The notes beneath the pieces were generated by a model. It had not been told where the DNA came from. It saw only the letters and a list, made by a program, of their open reading frames with translations, and ran no database searches. Position numbers and translations under genes: made by a program. A stretch of DNA of 64,000 nucleotides, from the NCBI RefSeq assembly GCF_022664455.2, contig NZ_JAKRKC020000001.1, positions 4,965,001 to 5,029,000 of the forward strand, written 5' to 3'. Positions 34,306-42,560 of the stretch are shown piece by piece. This stretch comes from Actinomadura luzonensis (GTDB taxonomy: Bacteria > Actinomycetota > Actinomycetes > Streptosporangiales > Streptosporangiaceae). Numbering within the stretch: position 1 is the stretch's first letter; every line of letters starts with the position of its first letter.

Positions 34306-34814
34306 GGCGGCAGCACGGGCCCCGACCGCGCCGCCGCCCCGGCGATGGCGGCGCCGTCGAGCGGCACGGCCTCGGGCGGGATGCCCGCCCACGGCCATTC
34401 CACGGTCAGCACGCACGCCTCGGGCGGCGGCAGCGGGAACAGCCACAGCGGCATGTGATAAAGCGTGAACGACGCGTCGCCCCGCACCCCTCCGGGGAAC
34501 CAGGAAAGGTGCGGCGGCGCGCAATTGTGGTCCATTCCGGAAGCCACCTCGGAGCCGTCCGGATAGCGCAGGACGACGTGCAGCGACGTGCTCTCCTCGC
34601 CGGAGAACGCCGAGTCGAGCTGCAGCGCCAGGCCGCGCGGAGCGGCGGCGTTGCGGGCCACGACGTCCATGTTCAGCAGGCATCCGGTGGCGTACACCTG
34701 GATCATCGGCAGCAGGACGGCCAGGGCGGGCGTGCGCGCGAGCACGCGCTCCACCGTGACGACCGCCCCCATTTCAGAAATCGGCGGCAGCGGTGCGCCG
34801 CCATCCCCACTCAT
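34302..34814 (-). CDS. Conserved hypothetical protein, 170 aa
   Basis: The ATG at 34814 opens a 170-residue protein without a signal peptide or transmembrane segments. It has a predicted beta-rich domain: LALQLDSAFSGEESTSLHVV, LRYPDGSEVASG and FTLYHMPLWLFPLPPPEAC. I recognise no family with certainty; actinomycete proteins of this style are often annotated only as hypothetical. It overlaps the end of the LVIVD gene by 4 bp, convergently. A T-rich stretch and a GC hairpin lie upstream. Confidence 0.65.
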   Translation of the reverse strand: MSGDGGAPLPPISEMGAVVTVERVLARTPALAVLLPMIQVYATGCLLNMDVVARNAAAPRGLALQLDSAFSGEESTSLHVVLRYPDGSEVASGMDHNCAPPHLSWFPGGVRGDASFTLYHMPLWLFPLPPPEACVLTVEWPWAGIPPEAVPLDGAAIAGAAARSGPVLPP

Positions 34815-34913
34815 CTGAAACTCACCAATATTCGATGGGCGTTGTCGCGGGGATCGTAACTCCGTTTTTTGATTCTCCGCCCCGGATATGCGGAAATGTA
34901 GAAAGAATCCAGA

Positions 34914-34935
34914 GCCCCGCCCGCGCGGGCGGGGC
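34914..34935 (-). terminator. GC-rich terminator hairpin after the pabC-like gene
   Basis: GCCCCGCCC-GCGC-GGGCGGGGC is a perfect stem-loop 8 bp past the aminotransferase stop, followed on the minus strand by a T-rich stretch (TTCTTTC). It probably ends the pabB/pabC transcript. Confidence 0.7.
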
Positions 34936-34942
34936 CGGCCGG

Positions 34943-35773
34943 TCACGGGTCGAGGTCGGCGGCGGAGCGCTCGGCGAAGACCCGCATGGCCTTGGTGGTG
35001 ATCGGGCCGGGCGCGACCGGCAGCTCGGTGTCGTCGACGAGCCTGATCGGCTGCACGTCGCGGGTGGTGGAGGTGAGGAACGCCTCCTCGGCCTCGTACA
35101 GGGCCGACAGCGGCACGTCGGCCTCCTCGCCGCCGAACCACTCCAGCACCAGCGCCCGGGTGACGCCCGCCAGGCAGCCGGCCTCCAGGGTGGGGGTGAG
35201 CAGCCGCCCGCCGAGGACGACGAAGACGTTGGAGCCGGTGCCCTCGCACAGGTTGCCGGCGAGGTTGCCGAAGACGGCCTCGCCGCCGCCGCGCTTCTTG
35301 GCGTGCAGCAGGGCCTTGGCGTTGTCGCCGTAGGAGGTGCTCTTGACGCCGGACAGCGCGCCGCGCTCGTTGCGCGGCCAGGGGACGACGGCGACGTTCG
35401 CGGTGGCGGGGAACGGCTTCTGCTCGTCCACGATGACGACCGTGGTGGTGCCCTCGGTGCCGCGGTCGGAGCCGAGCGGGCCGGGGCCGCTGGTGTAGGT
35501 GACCCTGATGCGGCCGAGCGGCCAGGCGGGGGCGGCCTCCAGCAGCCGGGCGATGCCGCCGGCGATGGCCGCGTTGTCGGGCTCGGGCAGGTCCATGCGC
35601 TGGGCCGAGAGCGTGAGCCGGTCGAGGTGCCGGGTGAGCGCGAACGCCTTGCCGTTCACGATCTTGATGGTCTCGAACACGCCGTCGCCGACCATGAGCC
35701 CGTGGTCGAAGACCGAGACGGTGGCCTGCGCGGGGTCGATCAGCTCCCCGTTGACCCAGACAGGGATGTTCAT
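34943..35773 (-). CDS. Aminodeoxychorismate lyase/branched-chain aminotransferase-like (class IV aminotransferase)
   Basis: The start ATG 35773 overlaps the pabB-like stop (ATGA), with AGGAGG 7 nt upstream. The 276-residue protein is a class IV PLP aminotransferase: VFDHGLMVGDGVFETIKI at the N-terminus, the PLP Lys in GVKSTSYGDNAKALLHAKKR, then NLCEGTGSNVFVVL and FLTSTTRDVQPI. Coupling to a chorismate-binding gene points to PabC, which converts aminodeoxychorismate to p-aminobenzoate for folate, though this fold also includes IlvE and D-amino acid transaminases. Confidence 0.87.
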   Translation of the reverse strand: MNIPVWVNGELIDPAQATVSVFDHGLMVGDGVFETIKIVNGKAFALTRHLDRLTLSAQRMDLPEPDNAAIAGGIARLLEAAPAWPLGRIRVTYTSGPGPLGSDRGTEGTTTVVIVDEQKPFPATANVAVVPWPRNERGALSGVKSTSYGDNAKALLHAKKRGGGEAVFGNLAGNLCEGTGSNVFVVLGGRLLTPTLEAGCLAGVTRALVLEWFGGEEADVPLSALYEAEEAFLTSTTRDVQPIRLVDDTELPVAPGPITTKAMRVFAERSAADLDP

Positions 35774-36783
35774 GCAGATTCCTCCTGTGATGCCAGGGCG
35801 ATGAGCCTGGCTGCCTTGAGCTCGGTCTCGGACCACTCGCGCGCGGGGTCGCTGCCCCACGTGATGCCCGCTCCCGTGCCGAACCGGATCTCGCCTGCCG
35901 AGATCTGGAAAGTCCTGATGCCCACGGCCAGCGCCGCCGTGCCCCGGTCGGCGTCGACCCAGCCCACCGTGCCACAGTACGGGCCGCGCGGGGCCGCTTC
36001 GAGCTCATTGATGATGCGCAGCGCGGACGATTTGGGGGCGCCCGTGACGGAACCGGGCGGGAACGTCGCCGCGAACAGCTCCGGCCAGCCCGCCCCGGGC
36101 GCGAGCCGGGCGCGCACCGTCGAGACGAGGTGGACCAGGCCCGGGTGCTCCTCGACCGCGCACAGCTCCGGCACCTCGACCGAGCCGACGTCCGCGACCT
36201 GGCCGAGGTCGTTGCGGACCAGATCGACGATCATGACGTTCTCGGCGTAGTCCTTGTCCAGCAGGTCGGCGGCGGTCGCGCCGGTGCCCTTGATCGGGCG
36301 GGACTCGACGACGTCGCCGTCGCGCGAGAGGTACAGCTCGGGCGAGGCGGTGACCACGCTGAGGCCGGGGACGCGGACGACGCCGCCGTACGGCGCGGGG
36401 TTGCCGGCGGCGAGCCGGGCGGCCAGCGCGAGCGGGTCGGCGCCGGGCGGCAGGGGCGCGGTGAGGATGCGGCACAGGTTGGCCTGGTAGACCTCGCCCC
36501 GCTCGATGTGGCGGCGGATGGCGCGCACGCCGCGCTCGTAGGCGTCGCGGTCGAGCGAGCTGCGCCACTCCTCCGGGCGCGGGCCGTGCCAGGGCGCGGC
36601 CGGGCGGGGCAGCGGCGCGCGGCGCACCCGGTCGAAGCGGGCGCAGGTCACCTTGCCCTCGTAGTCGACGACGACGGCCCACCAGCCCGCGCCGTCGAGG
36701 GCGGCGAGGTCGGAGGTCACGTCCCGCAGACCGGTGGCGAGCGTGTGACCTAAGTGGGCGAAACCGTCGTACACGTCTCCCAT
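35770..36783 (-). CDS. Chorismate-binding enzyme, aminodeoxychorismate synthase component I-like
   Basis: 337 residues from ATG 36783. The C-terminal chorismate-binding domain is complete: ERGVRAIRRHIERGEVYQANL, SRPIKGTGATAADLLDKDYA, MIVDLVRNDLG, FPPGSVTGAPKSSALRIIN and GIRTFQISAGEIRFGTGAGI. The PIKGT motif is the one where PabB carries a Lys (PIKGT) that attacks chorismate, unlike anthranilate synthase (PIAGT). With the coupled class IV aminotransferase it should form p-aminobenzoate. No glutaminase subunit is adjacent. Confidence 0.9.
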   Translation of the reverse strand: MGDVYDGFAHLGHTLATGLRDVTSDLAALDGAGWWAVVVDYEGKVTCARFDRVRRAPLPRPAAPWHGPRPEEWRSSLDRDAYERGVRAIRRHIERGEVYQANLCRILTAPLPPGADPLALAARLAAGNPAPYGGVVRVPGLSVVTASPELYLSRDGDVVESRPIKGTGATAADLLDKDYAENVMIVDLVRNDLGQVADVGSVEVPELCAVEEHPGLVHLVSTVRARLAPGAGWPELFAATFPPGSVTGAPKSSALRIINELEAAPRGPYCGTVGWVDADRGTAALAVGIRTFQISAGEIRFGTGAGITWGSDPAREWSETELKAARLIALASQEESA

Positions 36784-37679
36784 TCTCCCAGCATCCGGAC
36801 GAACTCCAGCGCGGCGGGCAGCGGATCCTCCGGCAGGGCCGCGTACACCCGCCGGGCCGGGGCCACGCCGCGCAGCGGCCGCAGCACCAGCCCGGCCGGG
36901 ACGGCGGGGGCGGCCAGCTCCGGCACGAGCGTCACGCCGAGCCCGGCGGCGACGAAGCCGAACTTGCCCGTCCACTCGGCCACCCGCAGCCCGCTGCGCG
37001 GCGTGAACCCGGCGGCGGCGCACGCGGTGAGCAGCAGCGTCGGCTGGCCGCGCGGGGCGGCCTCGATCCAGCTCTCCCCGGCGAGGTCGCGCAGGTCCAG
37101 CTCGCTCTCGCCGGCCAGCCGGTGGCCGGCGGGCAGCGCGACCAGCAGCCGGTCCTCGCGCAACGCCACCAGCCGGCCCGGCTCGCCCGCGGGCAGCCCG
37201 GCAGGGTAGTCGCTGACGACGGCGGCGTCCAGCGCCCCGGCGCGCAGGCGTTCCAGCAGCCGGGAGGTCAGGCCCTCGATCAGGCGCAGCTCGACGCCGG
37301 GGCGGCGGGCGGCGAAGCGTCTGAGCGTGGCGGGCACGAGGTCCACGTTGGCGGTGGCGAACGCGCCGAGGCGCAGCGTGCCGCCCATGCCCGCGTGCAG
37401 GGCGGCCAGCTCCTCCCCGGCCCGCTCCAGCCGGTCGAGCACGGCGACGGCGTGCCGGTGCAGCGCGGCCCCGGCGGGCGTCAGCCGCACGCCGCGGGCC
37501 AGCCGTTCGAACAGCGGCCCGCCGGCGGCCCGCTCCAGGGCGGCGACGCGCCGCGAGACGGCGGACTGGGTGTAGCCGAGCAGCTCGGCGGCGGCGGTGA
37601 AGGATCCGCTGCTCGCGACCTCGTCGAAGAGGCGGAGCGCGGCGGTGTCGAAGGCATTCACGTCAAGCATGGCTGCCAT
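36750..37679 (-). CDS. LysR-family transcriptional regulator
   Basis: The 309-residue protein has the LysR winged helix at the N-terminus (LRLFDEVASSGSFTAAAELL, GYTQSAVSRRVAALERAAGG) and a substrate-binding domain with DLVPATLRRFAARRPGVELR and AAVVSDYPAGLPAGEPGRLV. The start is ATG 37679; ATG 37670 is also possible. It is divergent from the dehydrogenase-Rid fusion, 49 bp apart, which is the classical arrangement for a LysR regulator and its target. It overlaps the pabB-like gene by 34 bp on the same strand. Confidence 0.92.
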   Translation of the reverse strand: MAAMLDVNAFDTAALRLFDEVASSGSFTAAAELLGYTQSAVSRRVAALERAAGGPLFERLARGVRLTPAGAALHRHAVAVLDRLERAGEELAALHAGMGGTLRLGAFATANVDLVPATLRRFAARRPGVELRLIEGLTSRLLERLRAGALDAAVVSDYPAGLPAGEPGRLVALREDRLLVALPAGHRLAGESELDLRDLAGESWIEAAPRGQPTLLLTACAAAGFTPRSGLRVAEWTGKFGFVAAGLGVTLVPELAAPAVPAGLVLRPLRGVAPARRVYAALPEDPLPAALEFVRMLGEWETCTTVSPT

Positions 37680-37728
37680 GCAATCTAGTCGGTGGTGGAA
37701 TACCGCGCGTCCGGCTTCACTGGCTGAC

Positions 37729-38916
37729 GTGATTGCTTTCCTCGGACAGGGGCGCATGGGCGCCCCCATGGCCCGGCGCCTGACGGACGCCGGGCACAAG
37801 GTGACGACGTGGCGGCGCGGGACCGGCATCTCCCCCGCGGCGGCGGTGGACGGCGCCGACCTGGTCATCACGATGCTGAGCGACCCGGCGGCCGTGCGCG
37901 AGGTGCTGACGGCGGCGCTGCCGGGGCTGCGGCCGGGCGCGACCGTGGTGGAGATGTCCACGATCGGCCCGGAGGCGGTGCGCGAGCTGCGGGCGCTGCT
38001 GCCGGCCTCGGTCGCTTTGGTGGACGCGCCGGTGCTGGGCAGCGTGGGCCCGGCGGCCGACGGCACGCTGACCGTGCTGGCCGGCGGCGACGTGAGCGGG
38101 TGCCGCGAGGTGCTGTCGGTGTTCGGGACGGTGCGCGCGCTCGGGCCGCTCGGCGCGGGCGCGGCGATGAAGCTCGCCGTCATGAACGCGATCGTGCCCG
38201 CCCAGGTGCTGCTGGCCGAGACGCTGGCGTACGGGGAGGCGCACGGCGTGGACCGCGACGTGCTGCTCGGCGTCCTCGCGGGCACCCCGCTGGGCGCGCT
38301 GGCCGCCCGGCTGGCCGTGCCCGCCGCCGAGACCCGCTACTCCCTCACGCACGCCGCCAAGGACCTGGAGCTCGGAGCGTGGGAGGGCGCGACCGTGGCG
38401 GGGGCCGCCCGCGCCCGGCTGCAGGAGGCGCGGGCGGCCGGCCTCGGCGAGCGCGACCTGACCGCGATCGCGGAGCACGCGCGCGGCGGGCGGGCCTCCT
38501 CGCGGGCGGTGCCGCTCAACCTGGCGACGGTCCCGCCGACGAACGGCATGTACTCGCACGCGGTGCGGGCCGGGGACACGCTCTACGTCTCCGGGGTGGC
38601 CGCCTTCGACCGGGACGGGAAGATCGTCGGCGAGGGCTCCATGGCGGCCCAGTCCGAGCACGTCTTCCAGGTCATCGGGCGCATCCTGGCCGACCAGGGG
38701 GCCGGGTTCGGCGACATCGCGTTCATGCGGACGTACCTGACGGACATGGACGCCCGCGCCGAGTACGGCGCGGTGCGCCGCAGGTACATCACCGGCACGC
38801 CCCCGGCCAGCACGACGGTCGAGGTGTCGCGGCTGTTCATGCCGGGGCTGCTGCTGGAGGTGGACCTGGTCGTGGCCCTGCCCGCCCCGCGGCCGGTCAC
38901 TCCAGGGGGCCGGTGA
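37729..38916 (+). CDS. Fusion of NAD(P)-dependent beta-hydroxyacid dehydrogenase and a Rid (YjgF/YER057c) domain
   Basis: One frame from GTG 37729 encodes 395 residues with two enzymes. Residues 1-260 are a beta-hydroxyacid dehydrogenase: Rossmann VIAFLGQGRMGAPMARRL, STIGPEAVRELRAL and the catalytic Lys in GAGAAMKLAVMNAI. Residues ~270-390 are a Rid domain: MYSHAVRAGDTLYVSGV, FQVIGRILADQGAGFGDIAF and TVEVSRLFMPGLLLEVDLV. The imine-deaminase Arg of RidA (in the motif before VEVARL) is replaced by Ser. The Rid part is therefore probably not a classical RidA deaminase. It is controlled in all likelihood by the divergent LysR gene. Confidence 0.87.
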   Translation: MIAFLGQGRMGAPMARRLTDAGHKVTTWRRGTGISPAAAVDGADLVITMLSDPAAVREVLTAALPGLRPGATVVEMSTIGPEAVRELRALLPASVALVDAPVLGSVGPAADGTLTVLAGGDVSGCREVLSVFGTVRALGPLGAGAAMKLAVMNAIVPAQVLLAETLAYGEAHGVDRDVLLGVLAGTPLGALAARLAVPAAETRYSLTHAAKDLELGAWEGATVAGAARARLQEARAAGLGERDLTAIAEHARGGRASSRAVPLNLATVPPTNGMYSHAVRAGDTLYVSGVAAFDRDGKIVGEGSMAAQSEHVFQVIGRILADQGAGFGDIAFMRTYLTDMDARAEYGAVRRRYITGTPPASTTVEVSRLFMPGLLLEVDLVVALPAPRPVTPGGR

Positions 38917-40447
38917 CCTGCTCCACGGCGGCGAGCACGCCGCCCTCGGCCACCAGGCGCACGGCGGCCTCGATCTCCGGCGCCAGGAACCGGTCGGGCC
39001 CGGGAGCGGGGACGGTCTCGCGCAGCGCCCGCACCACGGCGGCCGTGGCGGGCGCGGGCTCCAGGGGGGCGCGCAGGTCGAGCGCGCGGGCGGCGGTCAG
39101 CACCTCGATCGCCAGCACGCGGGTGAGCCCGTCGATCGACCTGCGCAGCTTGCGCGCGGCCGACCAGCCCATGGACACGTGGTCCTCCTGCATGGCCGAG
39201 CTGGGGATGGAGTCGACGCTGGCGGGCACGGCCAGGCGCTTCAGCTCCGAGACGATCGCGGCCTGGGTGTACTGAGCGATCATGTGGCCGGAGTCGACGC
39301 CGGGGTCGTCGGCGAGGAAGGCGGGCAGGCCGTGGTTGCGGGCCACGTCGAGGAAGCGGTCGGTGCGGCGCTCGGACATCGAGGCCAGGTCGGCGGCGAC
39401 CACGGCGAGGAAGTCCAGCACGTACGCGAGGGGCGCGCCGTGGAAGTTGCCGTTGGACTCCACCCGGCCGTCGGCCAGCACGGCCGGGTTGTCCACGGCG
39501 CCGGCCAGCTCGCGCCCGGCGACGGCGGCGGCGTGCGCGACCGTGTCGCGGGCGGCCCCGGCGACCTGCGGCGCGCAGCGCAGCGAGTAGGCGTCCTGGA
39601 CGCGGGTGCAGGCGGCGGGGTCGCGGTGGCTGGCCATGATGCCCGACCCGCGCAGGACCCGCACCATGTTGGCGGCCGAGTCGGCCTGGCCGGGGTGCGG
39701 GCGCAGGGCCTGCAGCTCGGGGGCGAAGACGCGGTCGGTGCCGAGCAGCGCCTCGACGCTCATCGCGGCGCTGACGTCGGCGGTGCGGATCAGCCGGGTG
39801 AGGTCGTGGATCGCGAGGACGAGCATGCCCAGCATGCCGTCGGTGCCGTTGATGAGGGCCAGGCCCTCCTTGGCGGCCAGCTCGACGGGGTCGATCCTGG
39901 CCTGCTTCAGCGCCTCGGCGGCGGGCTGGAGCGCGCCGTCGCGGTCGCGGACCGCGCCCTCGCCCATGAGGGTGAGCGCGACGTGCGCGAGCGGGGCGAG
40001 GTCGCCGGAGCAGCCGAGGCTGCCGTACTCGTGGACGACCGGGGTGAGGCCGGCGCTGAGCAGCGCGGCCAGGGTCTTGGCGGTGACCGGGCGGATGCCG
40101 GTGTGGCCGGTGGCGAGGGTGTGCAGGCGCAGCAGCATGAGCGCGCGCACCACCTCGGTCTCGACCTCGGGACCGCTGCCGGCGGCGTGCGATCGGACCA
40201 GGGAGCGCTGGAGCTGGGCGCGCAGCGCGGGGTCGATGTGCCGGGTGGCGAGCGCGCCGAACCCGGTCGAGACGCCGTACGCGGGGACGGGGCTCTCGGC
40301 CAGCTCGTCCACCCGCTGGCGGGCGGCGGACATGGCGGCCACGGCGTCGTCGGTGAGCCGGACGGCGGCCCCGTGGCGGGCCACGTCGATCACGTCCTGG
40401 AAGCTGAGCGGCTCGGGGCCGACGGTCACGACTCCGTTGTCGCGCAT
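38897..40447 (-). CDS. hutH: Histidine ammonia-lyase
   Basis: A 516-residue aromatic ammonia-lyase. The MIO cofactor motif is GSLGCSGDLAPLAHVAL, with Cys-Ser-Gly in place of Ala-Ser-Gly; Cys is permitted at this position in the family. Other landmarks are YGVSTGFGALATRHI (substrate Tyr), GTDGMLGML, AGRELAGAVDNPAV, and MIAQYTQAAIVSELKRLA. ATG 40447 was chosen for its AGGGAG 8 nt upstream. It converts L-histidine to urocanate and ammonia, first step of histidine use. It lies 16 bp behind an ArsR-type regulator on the same strand. No other hut genes are in the window. Confidence 0.92.
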   Translation of the reverse strand: MRDNGVVTVGPEPLSFQDVIDVARHGAAVRLTDDAVAAMSAARQRVDELAESPVPAYGVSTGFGALATRHIDPALRAQLQRSLVRSHAAGSGPEVETEVVRALMLLRLHTLATGHTGIRPVTAKTLAALLSAGLTPVVHEYGSLGCSGDLAPLAHVALTLMGEGAVRDRDGALQPAAEALKQARIDPVELAAKEGLALINGTDGMLGMLVLAIHDLTRLIRTADVSAAMSVEALLGTDRVFAPELQALRPHPGQADSAANMVRVLRGSGIMASHRDPAACTRVQDAYSLRCAPQVAGAARDTVAHAAAVAGRELAGAVDNPAVLADGRVESNGNFHGAPLAYVLDFLAVVAADLASMSERRTDRFLDVARNHGLPAFLADDPGVDSGHMIAQYTQAAIVSELKRLAVPASVDSIPSSAMQEDHVSMGWSAARKLRRSIDGLTRVLAIEVLTAARALDLRAPLEPAPATAAVVRALRETVPAPGPDRFLAPEIEAAVRLVAEGGVLAAVEQVTGPLE

Positions 40448-40463
40448 GGTGGGCACTCCCTGA

Positions 40464-41177
40464 TCAGGTAACTGGTGTATGCGATGTTAGCTCCTTACTT
40501 GGGAACAGCGCGGACAGCCCCTCCCTGCCCTCGTCGGTGAGGATCACCGCACGTGGGACGGTTCCTCGCCGGTACCAGCCGCGTTCGAACAGGGCGTGCG
40601 TGACGGCCGCGCCGAGCGCGCCGCCGAGGTGGGCGCGGCGCTCGGTCCAGTCCAGGCACTCGGGGGCGAACCTGCGCCGCGAGCCGCGCGCGCCCGCCAC
40701 GTCCACGCCGAGGCCGGACAGCAGCCGCTCGCCCGCTCCGGTCAGGTCGTGGCCGTCGTAGTAGCCGCCGTCGCGCAGGCCGTCGAGCAGCCCGACCCCG
40801 GCGCGCCCGGCCAGGTGGTCGTAGCAGGTGCGGGCCTCCTCCAGCAGGCGGGCCTGGCGCGACTGGCGCAGGGAGCGCACCGGCGGGCGGGCGCTGATCC
40901 TGGCCAGGACCTCCAGGACCTCGGCCACCTCGTGCCCGGACAGGCGGTAGTAGCGGTGGCGGCCCTGGCGGACGACGTCCACGAGCCGGCCGTCCAGCAG
41001 CCGGGCCAGGTGGGCGCTCGCGGTGGCCGCGCTCACGCCGGCGACCCGGGCCAGCTCCCCGGCGGCGAGCGCGCGGCCGTCGAGGAGGGCCGTGAGGATG
41101 GCCGCCCGCGTCGGGTCCGCGATGAGCGCGGCGACGGGGGCGATGTCGGCGTCCCTGGCGATGTGTTCCATGCTCAC
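40464..41177 (-). CDS. ArsR-family transcriptional regulator
   Basis: The 237-residue protein has an ArsR/HTH_20-type winged helix at about 10-95: ALIADPTRAAILTALLDGRA, LARVAGVSAATASAHLARLL and GRHRYYRLSGHEVAEVLEVL. No metal-binding CxC motif is seen near the recognition helix, so metal sensing is unlikely. The C-terminal half is an extra domain of about 130 residues, longer than in classical ArsR. It is directly upstream of hutH with a 16-bp gap and probably cotranscribed with it, so it may autoregulate and control histidine breakdown. Confidence 0.9.
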   Translation of the reverse strand: MSMEHIARDADIAPVAALIADPTRAAILTALLDGRALAAGELARVAGVSAATASAHLARLLDGRLVDVVRQGRHRYYRLSGHEVAEVLEVLARISARPPVRSLRQSRQARLLEEARTCYDHLAGRAGVGLLDGLRDGGYYDGHDLTGAGERLLSGLGVDVAGARGSRRRFAPECLDWTERRAHLGGALGAAVTHALFERGWYRRGTVPRAVILTDEGREGLSALFPSKELTSHTPVT

Positions 41178-41249
41178 GACGGTAGTGCGCGCACAGTTCG
41201 GCCGCGAACGAAAGGTCGGTGTCGCGTCCGGGGGGACGGAAGGCGGGCC

Positions 41250-41801
41250 TCAGTGCTTCCCGAGGGCCTTGCGGATCAGCTCGCGGGCCCGCTCCATGAA
41301 CGCCAGCGGCGTGCCGACCAGCAGGTTCGCGGTGGCGGACTCGGTGCCGGGATGCGGGCGGAGCGGCGCCAGGCTCTCGGCGGCGCGGACCGCGGCCGCC
41401 ATCGCGCGGCGCTCGACGACGCTGGTGGCGGCGCGCAGCCGGGCGAACTCGTAGCGCTCCTCGCCGCGCGCGTGCGCGGTGACGGCGGCCCGCAGCTCGG
41501 CCAGGCGGTCCCAGAAGCGGGGGTCGTCCACGCCGTCGCGGTGCAGGTCGAGCAGGAGGCGCTTGGCCAGGTTCTCCTCCCGCAGCCGGTCGGTGACGAC
41601 GCCGGGGCCGCCGTCGATCCTGCGGCGCGCGTACGGGTGGACGATCTCCTCCTCGGCGGTCTCGTGCACCGACAGCAGGCGCGTCAGCCGGCCGAAGGCC
41701 GCCTCCACCTTCTCCGGCGGCGCCTGCTCGACCTCGTCGAACAGGTCCCTGATCTGCCCGTGCTGGGCGACCAGCAGGTCGATCACATCGTGTTCAGCCA
41801 C
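41250..41801 (-). CDS. Hemerythrin/HHE-domain protein
   Basis: A 183-residue protein with a hemerythrin-like HHE cation-binding domain over residues 1-140. Metal ligands are visible as MAEHDVIDLLVAQHGQIRDL, then RLLSVHETAEEEIVHPYARR, and the later VTAHARGEERYEFARLR. Such domains bind a di-iron centre and act in O2, NO or iron handling. The protein is soluble. It is monocistronic or follows an undetected promoter; its stop lies about 70 bp from the ArsR start on the same strand. Confidence 0.9.
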   Translation of the reverse strand: MAEHDVIDLLVAQHGQIRDLFDEVEQAPPEKVEAAFGRLTRLLSVHETAEEEIVHPYARRRIDGGPGVVTDRLREENLAKRLLLDLHRDGVDDPRFWDRLAELRAAVTAHARGEERYEFARLRAATSVVERRAMAAAVRAAESLAPLRPHPGTESATANLLVGTPLAFMERARELIRKALGKH

Positions 41802-42029
41802 GCCTCGCGGCCTACCCCCGCCGCTCGCCGGGCACGCCCCGCCTTACCGAACGCGGGCCGTCCGGGGACCCAACGCGGAGGCTGCCGGCCGGCGGGCGGC
41901 GCGTTCGTCACGGGGCAGCGCGTGACGGTCAACCGCGGGCACAGCTGACCTGCGCGGGCGTAATCCAGTTTGGGTCCTCGGCCGAGATTCGCTACAGTTC
42001 TCTCGTCGCCCGGCGCGAGCGGGGCGAAG

Positions 42030-42101
42030 GCGGAAGTGGCTCAGTGGTAGAGCATCACCTTGCCAAGGTGAGGGTCACGGGTTCGAATCCCGTCTTCCGC
42101 T
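42030..42101 (+). tRNA. tRNA-Gly (GCC anticodon)
   Basis: 72-nt cloverleaf: acceptor GCGGAAG/CTTCCGC, anticodon stem TCACC/GGTGA with loop TTGCCAA, T-arm ACGGGTTCGAATCCCGT. No CCA is encoded. It is the first of three tRNAs in 240 bp. Confidence 0.96.
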
Positions 42102-42116
42102 CGGAGCTTCCGGCTC

Positions 42117-42187
42117 GGTGGCGTGGCCGAGAGGCGAGGCAGCGGCCTGCAAAGCCGTCCACACGGGTTCAAATCCCGTCGCCACCT
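42117..42187 (+). tRNA. tRNA-Cys (GCA anticodon)
   Basis: Acceptor GGTGGCG/CGCCACC with discriminator T, anticodon loop CTGCAAA (anticodon GCA), T-arm ACGGGTTCAAATCCCGT. No CCA is encoded. It lies 15 bp after tRNA-Gly. Confidence 0.95.
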
Positions 42188-42192
42188 CACAA

Positions 42193-42267
42193 GGACGATT
42201 AGCTCAGCGGGAGAGCGCTTCCCTGACACGGAAGAGGTCACTGGTTCAATCCCAGTATCGTCCACCA
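42193..42267 (+). tRNA. tRNA-Val (GAC anticodon)
   Basis: Acceptor GGACGAT/ATCGTCC, anticodon stem CTTCC/GGAAG with loop CTGACAC (anticodon GAC), T-arm CTGGTTCAATCCCAG, encoded CCA. It is close in sequence to the tRNA-Val(CAC) at 31245-31319. Confidence 0.96.
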
Positions 42268-42269
42268 GC

Positions 42270-42308
42270 GCGAAGAGCCCCGGCCCTGCACAGGCTGGGG
42301 CTCTTCGC
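42270..42308 (+). terminator. Terminator of the tRNA cluster
   Basis: A perfect 12-bp stem (GCGAAGAGCCCC with GGGGCTCTTCGC) with a 15-nt loop, followed by TTT, 3 bp after the CCA of tRNA-Val. It ends the Gly-Cys-Val transcript. Confidence 0.9.
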
Positions 42309-42371
42309 TTTCCGGAGTCTCTTCGCTCTTCCGGAGCTTTCGGGCCGCCCGGGGTGGGTAGCGGCGGTCGC

Positions 42372-42491
42372 ATGAGACTCGGGAACTGGGACGTGCGGCC
42401 GCTGGGCGGCGGGGCGGGCTGCCTGATGATGATCGTCGCGTCGATCCTGCTGTCGGTGCTGCTGACCGTGGTGGTCAATTGGCTGCTTTGA
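42372..42491 (+). CDS. 39-aa single-span membrane miniprotein
   Basis: ATG 42372 opens a 39-residue protein with a short polar start (MRLGNWDVRPLGGGAG) and one strong transmembrane helix (about 17-37, CLMMIVASILLSVLLTVVVN). Charge distribution favours the N-terminus inside. The ribosome binding site is weak. The hydrophobic helix in a GC-rich genome is unlikely by chance, but conservation could not be tested. It lies 70 bp upstream of the large membrane protein. Confidence 0.55.
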   Translation: MRLGNWDVRPLGGGAGCLMMIVASILLSVLLTVVVNWLL

Positions 42492-42560
42492 GCATGAGGT
42501 GAGAGGGATGTCCTCTTTACGGCGGAGCGAGAGCTTCCGCCAGGGGGCACGTATGGAGGC

